Positions 53,320-62,312 of a stretch of DNA of 64,000 nucleotides are shown here, one piece after another. A program made the position numbers and the translations under genes. Position 1 is the first letter of the stretch, and every line of letters begins with the position of its first letter. The notes under the pieces were generated by a model. The model had not been told where the DNA came from and made no database searches. It saw only the letters and a list, made by a program, of their open reading frames with translations. Source of the stretch: Cryobacterium roopkundense (GTDB taxonomy: Bacteria > Actinomycetota > Actinomycetes > Actinomycetales > Microbacteriaceae); the NCBI RefSeq assembly GCF_014200405.1, contig NZ_JACHBQ010000001.1, forward strand, positions 4,278,001-4,342,000, in the 5' to 3' direction.

Positions 53320-54975
53320 CCTGAATCCACCGGTTGGCCTCTGATGAATTCTTGATTTGGGCGCGATCCTTTTTCGGGGTTTTGGGCTCGGTCGAGCTGT
53401 GGGCCTTGATGCCTGGGTGTTCCACTGGGGTTCCTGGTTGCGCCCGGTCGGGCTCGATGGTTAGGTGGCGGCGCGGCCGGGCGGGTTGCAAACGCTGGTG
53501 AACAGCGCCGACCAGCCTTCTTCCCAGGGCCAGCTTTCGGGCAGGTGCAATGTGACGCGTCGTGCCGACGTGGATACTCTGGCGGCGACGTTGATGAGTT
53601 TGCGGCGAACGGTCGCGGTGACGGCTTTTCCGAGGGCGGGATTGGCGAGGGTGCCGGCGGCGCGGGTGAGATTGAACGTGATGCAGGCCAGCACCAGCCA
53701 GGCGGCGTTGGCCGTGAATACGCCGGACGGGAAGTGCGCCATCGCCGACGCTTTCATGTCGGCGTTCAAATTTTCGATGATCGCATGGTGGCGGTGGGTT
53801 TTGTCGGCGTCAACGGTGTTCAGGGTGCTGGTGGTGAAGAACGCGTGAAAGCGGAACAGGTCGAAAAGGGTGCCTTGCCCGGCGGCGACGGTCTTGTTCA
53901 GTTCCGGGATGCGGCGCACGACGAGGCGTCCAGGGATTTGTTCGCTCTTCTTCTTGGAGCCGAACGCGGTGAAGGGGATTTCGGCGACTTCCGCGTCGGA
54001 GATCCACCGCCCGGTGGCGTCGTCGAAGATCGCATTGGTGTATTTGATCGGGGTCCACGCGGTATCGGGGATGGTGCTGATACCCGCTTTCACCAATGAA
54101 TTCAGGCGTGCCGTGATCGAAACCATCGCCCCGGCACGGAGGGCAGCTTGGATGACGGCGCTGACGTAGTAGGCGCTGTCGGCTCGGAGGAGAAGCATTC
54201 CTTTTGCGGTTGGGCTGCGCAGTCGTTTCACGGTCGCGAGGGTGTCGGAGACGAATTTCTTTGCGCCGCGGGCGGAGTTGGTGGGGCCTTTGCGTAGCCG
54301 GGAGCTGACGATGATCGGAGCGGCCGATCCGGTGCTGACGATGGCGAGCAGGGCGTTGAGGCCGCGAACACCGGAGTAGCCAAACCCGGCGCCTTGCTTC
54401 TTATATCCGTGCACTTCCCTGATGGTGTCGTCAATATCGACCAGGGCGAGGTCGTCGATACCGGTCACGATCGGCGTGACGGCGCCGAGGTTCTGCAGCC
54501 ACCGGGACGCGGCGGCGTCGAGCTGGCGGACATGGCCAAAAGCGAACGCGCGCAGGAACGATCCCAGGGTCGAGGGCGCATAGGTTCCGGTGAACAATTT
54601 CCGGAGAGCGCCGTGCCGGAGCACGGCCATATCGTCGATGGAGTCGGCGCCGGTGAGCATTCCTGCGACCAGTGCCAGCGCTTTCAGGCCGGCATTCGCG
54701 CCGAAGTAACCGGGCAGTTTCACCCACTCATCGACCAGCGCGCCGAGGCCTGTTTTCTCGGCCAGAGCCATCGTGGGCACCAGTCCGGCCGACGACACGA
54801 GATTGGGGTCGTCGAAGGATGCAGAAAAGGACCGGTGAGTGTGAGAAAGTTGCATCTACGAGATGCCTCCTTGATCGTTGAATAGTTTGTCTAAGTAACA
54901 ACTATTTTAGCTGATCAGAGGGGTATTCTCGGTTTAACGCGCCGTCAGAATCTGAGGTCGACCGGTGGATTCAGG
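53320..54975 (-). mobile_element. IS1380-type insertion inside the protease gene
   Basis: 1656 bp with terminal inverted repeats CCTGAATCCACCGGT (53320-53334) and ACCGGTGGATTCAGG (54961-54975), extending imperfectly to about 25 bp, flanked by CGAAG at 53315-53319 and 54976-54980 (target duplication; one base may belong to the repeat). Contains one transposase gene. Confidence 0.93.
53461..54855 (-). CDS. IS1380-family transposase
   Basis: 464 residues. DDE-type catalytic blocks: LVDIDDTIREVHGY (D), LLLRADSAYYVSAV (D) and HAIIENLNADMKASAM (E), with GFGYSGVRGLNALLA typical of the family. It appears intact. Confidence 0.92.
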   Translation of the reverse strand: MQLSHTHRSFSASFDDPNLVSSAGLVPTMALAEKTGLGALVDEWVKLPGYFGANAGLKALALVAGMLTGADSIDDMAVLRHGALRKLFTGTYAPSTLGSFLRAFAFGHVRQLDAAASRWLQNLGAVTPIVTGIDDLALVDIDDTIREVHGYKKQGAGFGYSGVRGLNALLAIVSTGSAAPIIVSSRLRKGPTNSARGAKKFVSDTLATVKRLRSPTAKGMLLLRADSAYYVSAVIQAALRAGAMVSITARLNSLVKAGISTIPDTAWTPIKYTNAIFDDATGRWISDAEVAEIPFTAFGSKKKSEQIPGRLVVRRIPELNKTVAAGQGTLFDLFRFHAFFTTSTLNTVDADKTHRHHAIIENLNADMKASAMAHFPSGVFTANAAWLVLACITFNLTRAAGTLANPALGKAVTATVRRKLINVAARVSTSARRVTLHLPESWPWEEGWSALFTSVCNPPGRAAT

Positions 54976-55925
54976 CGAAGGCATAATCAGCCGGGAACGA
55001 GGCCGACGCCCGCAGAACATTCCTCATCCAAGGATTCGCAGTGAGGACGGTGTCATCAATAACACCAATAGCCGCACCATCGGCGGGTAATGGGTCGAAA
55101 CGCTTCCCATCAGCAAGCAGGTGGTTGGGGCTCAAGTACGGCGTTAGCGGCCCCCGAATTCTTTCGACATAGGGGTGCCGCAATAGCTCGTCAAGCAAGC
55201 CGCGAGTTGCATTCACGCGCATGAGAAGAGTGTCCGGCCTAGGATCCTCATCGAGAATCGTGATTCCATCGTCCGCGATCGCCGCGGTATCTACGAGCTC
55301 GCGCAGCTCTCCCAGCCTTTGTGCGGCAACCCGGTTGGCGGCGGCGGTGGCAAGAAGAGACGTTGGCCACAGCACAACGTCAATTGGTTCGACTGTCTCG
55401 AAAGCTAGATCGGACAGGCTTGCGTCGAACCTATCCTCGACTCCAAAGATGGTGACGTCCCGAATCTTGTCTAGGGCCTTCGCCCACGATTCCGGATGAT
55501 TCCACGACCCCGCTTGGGAACGATCTCCGTAGTCAGTCACGAGTGCCGCGAAAGCTCGACGTGACTCGAGGGCAGACAGCACGAAGTACTCGTTGTCTGC
55601 GTTCTCACCTAGGGCAGTCATGTTCCACTTGCTAAAGGGCCCCTTGTCGGCCTGGCCCGCAGTCTTGAACTTCAGAACGACGGTGCCCATTTCGGTTTCG
55701 TCGTCCTCGGCCGATGGCATCGTGTGTGTGATCAACTCTTTGTAGGCCGTTTCGGCGCTGGAATCCTGCCAAGTTAGCGGCTGGTTTCCTGCCAAAAGAG
55801 CGCTAAGAATCAGGCCAGGCAATTCCCCGCCAAGACGTTGGTTTGGGGAATGCGCCGAGACAGTGATCACCGGTGGCCGAGGCCCTTCTCCCGTGCGCGG
55901 AGACATGGGCCCGCCACCCCAGATA
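54976..55925 (-). pseudogene. ietS: IetS-like subtilisin protease, middle fragment
   Basis: About 316 residues. It carries the pre-catalytic region typical of these proteases (FSKWNMTALGENADNEYFVL, FETVEPIDVVLWP) and the catalytic Asp motif AIGVIDDTVL near the end, cut at ADYAF by the IS1380-type element. Upstream the frame is open back to IWGGGPMSPRTGEGP at the edge of the IS21-type element C. ATG 55906 could serve as a start but has only a weak ribosome site. Confidence 0.82.
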
Positions 55926-55981
55926 TGTTCCTTACGGCGTAGCTACTGCCAAGCGGTCGCGCCGGAAGGAACAGAAAGCAG

Positions 55982-57475
55982 ATGACGGTACCCATGTCCG
56001 TGCAAGAAAATATCAGAACTCTCGACTCCCACGGAATCGCGGGCCGAGAGATCGCCCGCCGACTGGGCGTCAGCCGCGACGCGGTAACGAAATACACCGG
56101 CCAGCTGGACTACTCGCCCAAGCCACCGTCGCCGGTGCCTCGGCCGGCCGGGTCGGTGTTGACAGGGTTCGAAGACACCATTGAGTTGTGGTTGGGCGAG
56201 GACCAGCGCCGGCCGCGCAAGCAACGCCACACGGCCAAGCGCGTCTTTGACCGCCTCGTCGTCGAGCAGGGCTACTTCGGCAGTTATTCGCCGGTGCAAC
56301 GCTTCGTCGCTAAATGGAAGACCCGCCACCGCCAGGCCGGGGAGGGATTCACCGAACTGGTCTGGCCGGCCGGCACGGCGCAGGTCGATTTTGGGCAGGC
56401 CGAGGCCATCATCGCGGGGGTCCGGCAGGTCCTACATATCTTCGTCGTCACGTTCCCGTTCTCGAACATGCGCTTCGTGCAGGCTTACCGGGGCGAAACA
56501 TCCGAGTGTGTCTGCCACGGCCTGCGGACTGTGTTTGATCACATCGGTGCGGCACCTCGGCACTTGGTCTTTGACAACGCGACCGGGATCGGGCGGAGAG
56601 TGGGGGCCAAGGTCGTCGAGACGAAACTGTTCAGCGCATTCAAACTGCATTACCGCTCGGAGTCTCGGTACTGCAACCCGTACTCCGGCAATGAGAAAGG
56701 CAACGTGGAGAACGCGGTCGGGTTCCTCCGCCGGAACCTGATGGTCCCCGAGCCGGAGGCGGCCACGTTGCAGGGCCTCAACGACGTGTTGTTGGCGCGG
56801 TGCCTGGCGTTGGCTTCGACGGTGCACTATCGCAAGGGCCTGCCCGTGGGTGAGCTCTTTACCCAGGACGTCGCCGCGAGTCTCGCGCTGCCCGGGGTCG
56901 GGTTTGACCCGGTGCGTTATGAGTCCCGCACCGCCGACAAGACCGGGAACCTCCTCATCGACGGGAACACCTATGCGGCCGGGTCTTCCTTCCATAGCCG
57001 CACCCTGACAGTGGGGTTACGACACGATGTGGTCGAGATCCTCGATGAGCAGGCCACGCCGGTGCGGTCATTCCCTCGGGCGTTCGGACGACAGACCGAG
57101 ACGATCTTCGAACCCGCGTCGCTGCTGCCGTTGCTGGTGACCAAGCCCGGCGCTTGGGGTCACTCCCAACTGCGCCCCCTGGTCCCAGATCCGGTGCGGC
57201 AGTGGCTCGATACGGCCACCGCCACCAACCGGCGGCGACTCCTCAGCGCCGTGGATGCCGCCAGCGGTTCGGCCGGTTTCGACGCCGCAATCGGCGCCGC
57301 CGACATGCTGATCCAGCGTGGGGACACCCCCGATATCGCCGCGCTGAGCATGCTCGCCCGGCGCCTCGCCGACGGCACGGCCCCGGCGGCGGAGAACGTG
57401 GACCTTAGCGTTTATGACATCTTCACCGCCGACGCCTTCACCACCGTGAACACGCTGACAGGAGAGATCGCATGA
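55982..57475 (+). CDS. istA: IS21-family transposase IstA of element C
   Basis: 497 residues. HTH IRTLDSHGIAGREIARRLGVSRDAVTKY, DDE core with AQVDFGQAEAII (D), LVFDNATGIGR (D) and GNEKGNVENAVGFLRRNLM (E), C-terminal beta domain. ATGA overlap with istB. Confidence 0.93.
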   Translation: MTVPMSVQENIRTLDSHGIAGREIARRLGVSRDAVTKYTGQLDYSPKPPSPVPRPAGSVLTGFEDTIELWLGEDQRRPRKQRHTAKRVFDRLVVEQGYFGSYSPVQRFVAKWKTRHRQAGEGFTELVWPAGTAQVDFGQAEAIIAGVRQVLHIFVVTFPFSNMRFVQAYRGETSECVCHGLRTVFDHIGAAPRHLVFDNATGIGRRVGAKVVETKLFSAFKLHYRSESRYCNPYSGNEKGNVENAVGFLRRNLMVPEPEAATLQGLNDVLLARCLALASTVHYRKGLPVGELFTQDVAASLALPGVGFDPVRYESRTADKTGNLLIDGNTYAAGSSFHSRTLTVGLRHDVVEILDEQATPVRSFPRAFGRQTETIFEPASLLPLLVTKPGAWGHSQLRPLVPDPVRQWLDTATATNRRRLLSAVDAASGSAGFDAAIGAADMLIQRGDTPDIAALSMLARRLADGTAPAAENVDLSVYDIFTADAFTTVNTLTGEIA

Positions 57476-58203
57476 GCCTGATCACCGTTCAAAACATCAT
57501 CGAGACCGGCCGGCAGGCCTCCCTGACCAATACCGTGCTGGCCGAGTGGGCCGAGAAAGGCACCCCGAAGCAACGCGAATACCTGCACGGAATGCTCACG
57601 GCCGAGCACGAATCCCGCCAAGCATCTCGCCGCCAACGACTGCTGACAGCGGCCCGGTTGCCGGCGTTGAAGTCACTCACGGGTTTTGACTACTCGAGCG
57701 TGAAGTTCCCCGAGGACTACGGCCGTGACGAGCTGACCTCGCTGGATTTCATCGACCGGGCCGAGGACCTTGTCTTCTACGGTGACGTCGGCACCGGGAA
57801 AACCCACCTCGCCAGCGCGCTGGTCGCCGCCGCCTGCCGCGAGGGAATCCCGGCACGTTTCTTCACCACCTCGTCGCTGGTGATGCAGCTGCGCCGCGCC
57901 AAAGACGAAGGGCGCCTCGATCGGGAGCTGGCCTCCATAGCCAAAAATCGGCTCGTGGTGATTGACGAATTTGGCTACTTACCAATCGATACCGAAGGCG
58001 CCCGGCTCCTGTTCCAGGTCATTGCGGACGGTTATGAAAAAAGAAGCCTGGCCATAACCACAAATTTGGAATTCTCCCGCTGGGGAACCGTGTTCGGCGA
58101 CGACAACATGGCCGCTGCCGTCATCGACCGCATCGTGCACCACGGCCGGCTCCTGCAATTTCGTGGCGAGTCCTACCGAGTTAAACACGCCCTCATGAAA
58201 TAA
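57472..58203 (+). CDS. istB: IstB-type AAA ATPase of element C
   Basis: 243 residues: Walker A FYGDVGTGKTHLASALV, Walker B LVVIDEFGYLPID, sensor TTNLEFSRWGTVFGDDNMAAAVIDR. Helper ATPase of IstA. Confidence 0.93.
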   Translation: MSLITVQNIIETGRQASLTNTVLAEWAEKGTPKQREYLHGMLTAEHESRQASRRQRLLTAARLPALKSLTGFDYSSVKFPEDYGRDELTSLDFIDRAEDLVFYGDVGTGKTHLASALVAAACREGIPARFFTTSSLVMQLRRAKDEGRLDRELASIAKNRLVVIDEFGYLPIDTEGARLLFQVIADGYEKRSLAITTNLEFSRWGTVFGDDNMAAAVIDRIVHHGRLLQFRGESYRVKHALMK

Positions 58204-58361
58204 CCCCCGCACCACCCCAGCCGACGGCCGCGCTGGCCGAGAATGCTGGAACGACGCCGAAAACCGGCCATTCTGACCACCGTGCTCAACTGGCCGGAAA
58301 CCACGCCGCACTGGCAGGTTTTTAATCGCTCAAATGGCCGGCTTCAAGTTGACAAAACACA

Positions 58362-58541
58362 CATCGACGACGACGACGCCGAGGGGCTAAAGGATACCCC
58401 AGTAGATTCAAGGCCTTCGAGTATTCCCTTGATAGTTGTCGCATGCCTGCTTCGGTCGAAGTCACCCGACAGGCCTGCGTTTGGCGGGCGACGTCGTCCA
58501 AGAACGAGAGTGGGGCTGGTGAGGCGCAGATGGTCGGGCAT
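58362..58541 (-). pseudogene. ietS: Probable IetS-like N-terminal fragment
   Basis: 60 residues from ATG 58541: MPDHLRLTSPTLVLGRRRPP, NAGLSGDFDRSRHATTIKGI, then a Ser-rich end at the IS21-type element C. A short strand, a basic linker and an aspartate-bearing helix resemble the N-terminal region of IetS-type proteases. It is 68 nt downstream of the AAA ATPase on the same strand. Frame choice is uncertain; another frame (58322-58564) overlaps. Confidence 0.5.
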
Positions 58542-58609
58542 GGACCAACACTATGGTCTGTCACCTGTCTTGCACGCCATTGCGGTGCTGGTCAGCACCT
58601 TGGTGGGAG

Positions 58610-59584
58610 TTACACCCAGCGACGTTGAGTTGTTTCGTGAATGGCTGCTTTCAACTGAGCGGACGAAACATGGTTATTGCGGGCAAGCACAGACCTGCGA
58701 ATCGCCGAGTACGCAGCGAATTCGGCCGCAGCGTGTGGCAGGCCGACGAGGTCCTGAGCTGTGCTATCAATGTCAAAAAGATCTGTCCGGCCTCTGAGGA
58801 TCCTGAAAAGGATCGACTGCAGTTCAAGCGTCTCGGGCAACGGTAACTCGGCGACAACATCGAAGCGACGCCAAAGCGCAGGGTCCAAGACAGAGGGATG
58901 ATTTGTTGCAGCGACGATAATGGACGGACCGTCATATGCATCGATTTGCTGTAAGACTGCGTTCACTACGCGGCGAAGTTCGCCGTGGTCGGACGGGTCA
59001 TCTCGCAACTTTCCAAGGCTGTCAAACTCGTCCAACAGCAAGACGTAAGCACCAGAACTGGCGTACTCAAATAGCTTGCGCAGGTTGGATGCTGTCTCCC
59101 CCAGATAGCTGGACATTAATCCGTCCACGCGCGCGGTAATGAGCGGTCGACCAAGTTCGGTTGCCAGGGCTTCTACCGAGCTAGTCTTTCCGCAGCCAGG
59201 TGGACCATATAGGAGAATTCGATTCCGCCGGGGCAATCCCGCGGTGTCCAGTTCCGGCCAACGGCCTACCTCTTCAACGAATTCCTGCAACAGATGGGAA
59301 ATGTCAGGTCGTAGCACCTGCTCGTTAAGCCGTCGGTTGGGCATTGAGATCGAAGCTAGGGGAGTGCTGCTGTCTCGGTCAAGCGGTGGCTCAGGAAGAA
59401 CCGGAGCTTCATTGAAGCTCACTGAGGACGAATTGACTGTCAGGAGTCTCGTCAAATCACGAGCGAGTGTCGTGTGTTTCTTTGCTTCTTCCTCCTGAAT
59501 GATCGCTTGAACTGCGCGACGGAACTGAAGGTCGTCGCGACGCCCGTAAGCGGCAATCAAGTCCTTCAGATGCTGTCCAGCCAT
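58610..59584 (-). CDS. ietA: IetA-like AAA ATPase
   Basis: 324 residues from ATG 59584. An N-terminal helical part (MAGQHLKDLIAAYGRRDDLQ) of about 120 residues precedes a classical AAA module: Walker A LLYGPPGCGKTSSVEALA, Walker B AYVLLLDEFDSLG, sensor 1 IIVAATNHPSVLD, arginine finger WRRFDVVAELPLP. This layout is that of IetA, which pairs with subtilisin-like IetS in a plasmid-incompatibility and antiphage system. TAATGT (59597-59592) lies 7 nt before the ATG. The gene is intact while its partner is broken. Confidence 0.85.
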   Translation of the reverse strand: MAGQHLKDLIAAYGRRDDLQFRRAVQAIIQEEEAKKHTTLARDLTRLLTVNSSSVSFNEAPVLPEPPLDRDSSTPLASISMPNRRLNEQVLRPDISHLLQEFVEEVGRWPELDTAGLPRRNRILLYGPPGCGKTSSVEALATELGRPLITARVDGLMSSYLGETASNLRKLFEYASSGAYVLLLDEFDSLGKLRDDPSDHGELRRVVNAVLQQIDAYDGPSIIVAATNHPSVLDPALWRRFDVVAELPLPETLELQSILFRILRGRTDLFDIDSTAQDLVGLPHAAAEFAAYSAIRRSVLARNNHVSSAQLKAAIHETTQRRWV

Positions 59585-60949
59585 GCCCCCAACATTACAG
59601 CCACCGTGCGTGGTGAACGCGGGGCTCGACGGACTTCGAGTCGTCGTCTGCGCCGAGCGCATCACCGGCGCCCGAAGTGACTGCGCTGTTGTTCCTCCGG
59701 GTCACGCGAGAATCACGGCCAGGTGCACGGCGAGGCGCGCTGGGCCCCCTCGCCGTCGACCACATCTCACCTGAGGTGGCGGTTCTTGCCTCCGGCGATC
59801 AGCCTCTCTACGCGACCTCATGGGACTTCGGACGTGACCATCGAGTTAATCGAGGGGCATGCGCAGCCGGAGTCGTCTCCATTTGGAGAACGAAGTAAGT
59901 CGTCAGGCATGTTCTGACCTCCGCCTTGGAGCAAAAGAGGGAAAGAAGACAGAGGGTCCGTGGCAATGGGCTCTTCTCTTTTTGCGCATTCCTGGCCCCT
60001 AAGCCGAAAGCAGTTGATGCCGACTGCAAGCCGAGTGCCGAAAGAGGCCGACAGCTCTCTCTCACTGACATCGAGGCTGGTGCTCACCCTCGCCAATCTT
60101 TACGTAGCTTCAGTCAAGGCCGCCTCTGGCATGGGGTCCGGGAGGAGCCCGGCGAGGGCCGTTCTATCTCGGCAGCAGGGACAGCAGAGCCTGCCGCTGC
60201 ACCGGAGCCGGCGATGGGCCCGACAAAGCCTCCGGAGTCGGCCAACAGCCGCCGGACAAAGCTTCTGGAACGCGTCGTCGGTAGCGGAGGTGTTGGGACC
60301 AGCTATTTCGATCGCGACAGTAACCAACGCTGACGCGGGCGCTGGTCGGGGCTGGTTCACGAGAGCACGAGAGCACGGCCGAGAGCTGGCCCAGAAGCAC
60401 GTGTACCTTTTCTGGCGAGCAAGAAAAGTCACACCTCAGCAACGCTTCGACGCCACTAAAACCCCTGATCAGAAGCTAATGCTTAGCTCAGAAGGCAAGC
60501 GCGACGAGAGTGTGTACCTTTTTTGAAATACACGAAAAGTCACACTTTTCTAGCCTCTCATCAGGCCAAACGGCTGAATGTACCTTATGTACCAGACGTT
60601 TGGACAAACCCCTGTGTGTGCGTGTGCGCAGGCGCGCATGTGTAGGGTTTCTGCGATCACGAGGTACATAAGGTACATCTCTGTACTTCTCTCTTTCTAT
60701 TTGTTGAAAAATCAAGAGAAAACAGCCCAAAGCAGCTGAAACTCTGTACCTTTTCTTACCTTTTGGAAAAAGAAGAAAAGGTACATTCAATCTCACAAAC
60801 GCATTCTCATCAGGCAATTCCCCTCCTGAGCTTGTACCTTTTTCTGCGCGCAAAAAAGGTACATCGCTCTTTATGACTGGAAAACGCCCGTACAGTACGG
60901 GCAAATTGCCCAAGAACACCCAAACGCATCCTCTGAAGGAGGCCGCAGC
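59585..60949. other. 1365-bp intergenic region with no supported gene in its first 800 bp
   Basis: 59585-60395 contains only short overlapping frames on both strands without recognisable domains. 60396-60867 is AT-richer than the surroundings and holds the hairpin array described separately. 60887-60902 has a CCCGTAC-A-GTACGGG palindrome near a likely promoter of the downstream gene. Confidence 0.5.
60396..60867. repeat. Array of TGTACCTTTT-type inverted repeats
   Basis: Hairpins or dyads: 60401-60434 GTGTACCTTTTCT...AGAAAAGTCACAC; 60511-60545 GTGTACCTTTTTT...GAAAAGTCACAC; 60577 TGTACCTTATGTACC with its inverse GGTACATAAGGTACA near 60663; 60746-60786 TGTACCTTTTCTT...AAGAAAAGGTACA; 60833-60866 TGTACCTTTTT...AAAAAAGGTACA. 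All share TGTACC at one side and GGTACA or GTCACAC at the other. Loops differ. Confidence 0.8.
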
Positions 60950-61714
60950 ATGCACAACACTGAGCAAACACTCGGCACCGCCATCGCGGAGCTGAACTGC
61001 CTGAGCCCAGGCGCTCCCGCGACACTTGGCGAACTCAACGCGCTGAACGTCGCTCGCGACTGCATCGACGAGCTGCTTCGGTCCTGCGTGAGCCAGCTGC
61101 GTGCCGAAGCTGCGACCCGACACTCCTGGGGAGCTATTGCCCATGTGCTCGACGCATCACCCCGCGGAACGCAGCAGAAGTACAGCCCGGCGCTCGTAAC
61201 GGCGGTCTCGGGAGCGGGGCTTCTTCTCGACCTGCACCGGCCGGTACTCGCCCCGGCACTCGGGCATGACCACGACGACCAGACGCAGCTCGAGCACAGG
61301 CTTGACCTTGTCGTTCACGCGAACGATCGCATCAGCGCCTTCTGGAAAGAGTTCGCTCCCCGCTTCGCCTGGGATTTCCTACCCACCGAGTTCCTCCACG
61401 CCCTGTACGTGGAGTGGATGACCACCGAGGTGGTCGGTGAAGAACCGCTCGGAAAAGCAGCGTTCACAGGGCGGCTGACGAAGATCGTCTCGGCCGAGTC
61501 TGTGATATCCGAGCCCGTGTCTGTCGGGAATGCGTCCACCCAGGCAGCTGCGCCTGACGGATGGCGCTACACCCGCGCACGCGCACAGAGGCTGATGCGC
61601 GCAGCTGAGTCGATGGCGGATCAGCTGCATGGATGGTCGCCAGACAGTTCAGGGAATGCCATCTACGGACTGCATCGCAACACCCGGCGCCAGCCGTCGC
61701 GTGCTGGCCGGTGA
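60950..61714 (+). CDS. Protein with HTH-like N-terminus and primase-C-terminal-like domain
   Basis: 254 residues, ATG 60950 with GAAGGAGG ribosome site. A possible HTH lies near residues 57-75 (RHSWGAIAHVLDASPRGTQQ). Residues about 125-180 (FWKEFAPRFAWDFLPTEFLH, ALYVEWM, PLGKAAFTGRL) resemble the winged-helix end of phage/plasmid D5-like primase-helicases (FLPxxFLYxLYxxW...PLGxxxFxxxL). It has no helicase or primase core. Possibly a replication or control protein of an integrated plasmid or satellite; resemblance is by eye. Confidence 0.6.
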   Translation: MHNTEQTLGTAIAELNCLSPGAPATLGELNALNVARDCIDELLRSCVSQLRAEAATRHSWGAIAHVLDASPRGTQQKYSPALVTAVSGAGLLLDLHRPVLAPALGHDHDDQTQLEHRLDLVVHANDRISAFWKEFAPRFAWDFLPTEFLHALYVEWMTTEVVGEEPLGKAAFTGRLTKIVSAESVISEPVSVGNASTQAAAPDGWRYTRARAQRLMRAAESMADQLHGWSPDSSGNAIYGLHRNTRRQPSRAGR

Positions 61715-61740
61715 TGCCCAGGTAGCTGTCGAACTCGCAC

Positions 61741-61795
61741 GAACACGGAACGACCTGCACGGAGGAGGTGAACCCGTGCAGGTCGTTCCGTGTTC
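61741..61795 (+). repeat. Large perfect hairpin after the primase-like gene
   Basis: GAACACGGAACGACCTGCAC(GG) and its exact inverse, 22-bp arms (61741-61762, 61774-61795) with an 11-nt loop. No T tract follows; it may be a transcript end or regulatory hairpin. Confidence 0.85.
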
Positions 61796-61877
61796 CCTAC
61801 GTGTCAGGGTTGGGTGAGGCCAGTACCTCAGAGCAAGTCCGCCGTTTGACGTAGGGCGAGAATCAGGAATCATCACC

Positions 61878-62312
61878 ATGTCCAGTCCGTCTTTGAGCGC
61901 AGTGCGCGACGATAGTCATATGAGTAGTCCCGGACCCCGAGCTGGTGGCCCGACCTCGAGAAGGTCATTCACCCCAGCGCAGAAGCTTGCCTACCTCGCC
62001 GCGTATGACACGGCCATCAAGAACAACGAGGGCGGCACTTATCTGCGCACCGAAGGGCTCTACTCCTCGCAGATCACGGAGTGGCGAAAGCTTCGTGACG
62101 CGGGTGTTCTCGCGGGGAAGAAGCCCGGCGAGAAGATTGGCCGGTTAACTCCGGAGCAGGCTGAAATCGCCCGGCTGCGCCGCCAGTTGAGCAAGACCGA
62201 GCAGCGGTTGGAAACGACGGGGGTGGCGTTGGAGATCATGTCAAAAATGCACGAGCTACTCGAAAGTCTTTCGAAGAGCTCGCGGGACGAAACACCGCAC
62301 ACGAAGCCGTAA
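61878..62312 (+). CDS. IS3-type transposase OrfA
   Basis: 144 residues (internal ATG 61920 possible). HTH region FTPAQKLAYLAAYDTAIKN and SSQITEWRKLRDAG, then a leucine-rich helix (IARLRRQLSKTEQRLETTGV). Stop overlaps the orfB ATG (TAATG), so orfB may be read by coupling rather than frameshifting. Confidence 0.85.
   Translation: MSSPSLSAVRDDSHMSSPGPRAGGPTSRRSFTPAQKLAYLAAYDTAIKNNEGGTYLRTEGLYSSQITEWRKLRDAGVLAGKKPGEKIGRLTPEQAEIARLRRQLSKTEQRLETTGVALEIMSKMHELLESLSKSSRDETPHTKP

Larger units (their letters stand above)
55926..58361 (+). mobile_element. IS21-type element C, left end probably lost
   Basis: istA and istB intact on the plus strand. The right end (58204-58361) carries repeated CTCAA-[CA]-TGGCCGG motifs (58287, 58330) and ends near TTGACAAAACACA. 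No such repeats occur left of istA, which starts only 56 bp from protease sequence, so the left terminus seems deleted with some of the protease. Boundaries are approximate. Confidence 0.7.

Noticed and set aside
42385..58361. Composite transposon formed by IS21-type elements A/B and C
   Set aside because: The elements are of different IS21 subtypes with different terminal repeats, so they could not mobilise the DNA between them jointly.
59926..60526. Plus-strand ORFs of 135 and 188 codons
   Set aside because: Overlapping frames that run into the hairpin array; composition is not coding-like.
60396..60867. Possible CRISPR array
   Set aside because: The repeats are inverted dyads of variable spacing and sequence, not identical direct repeats with unique spacers, and no cas gene is near.
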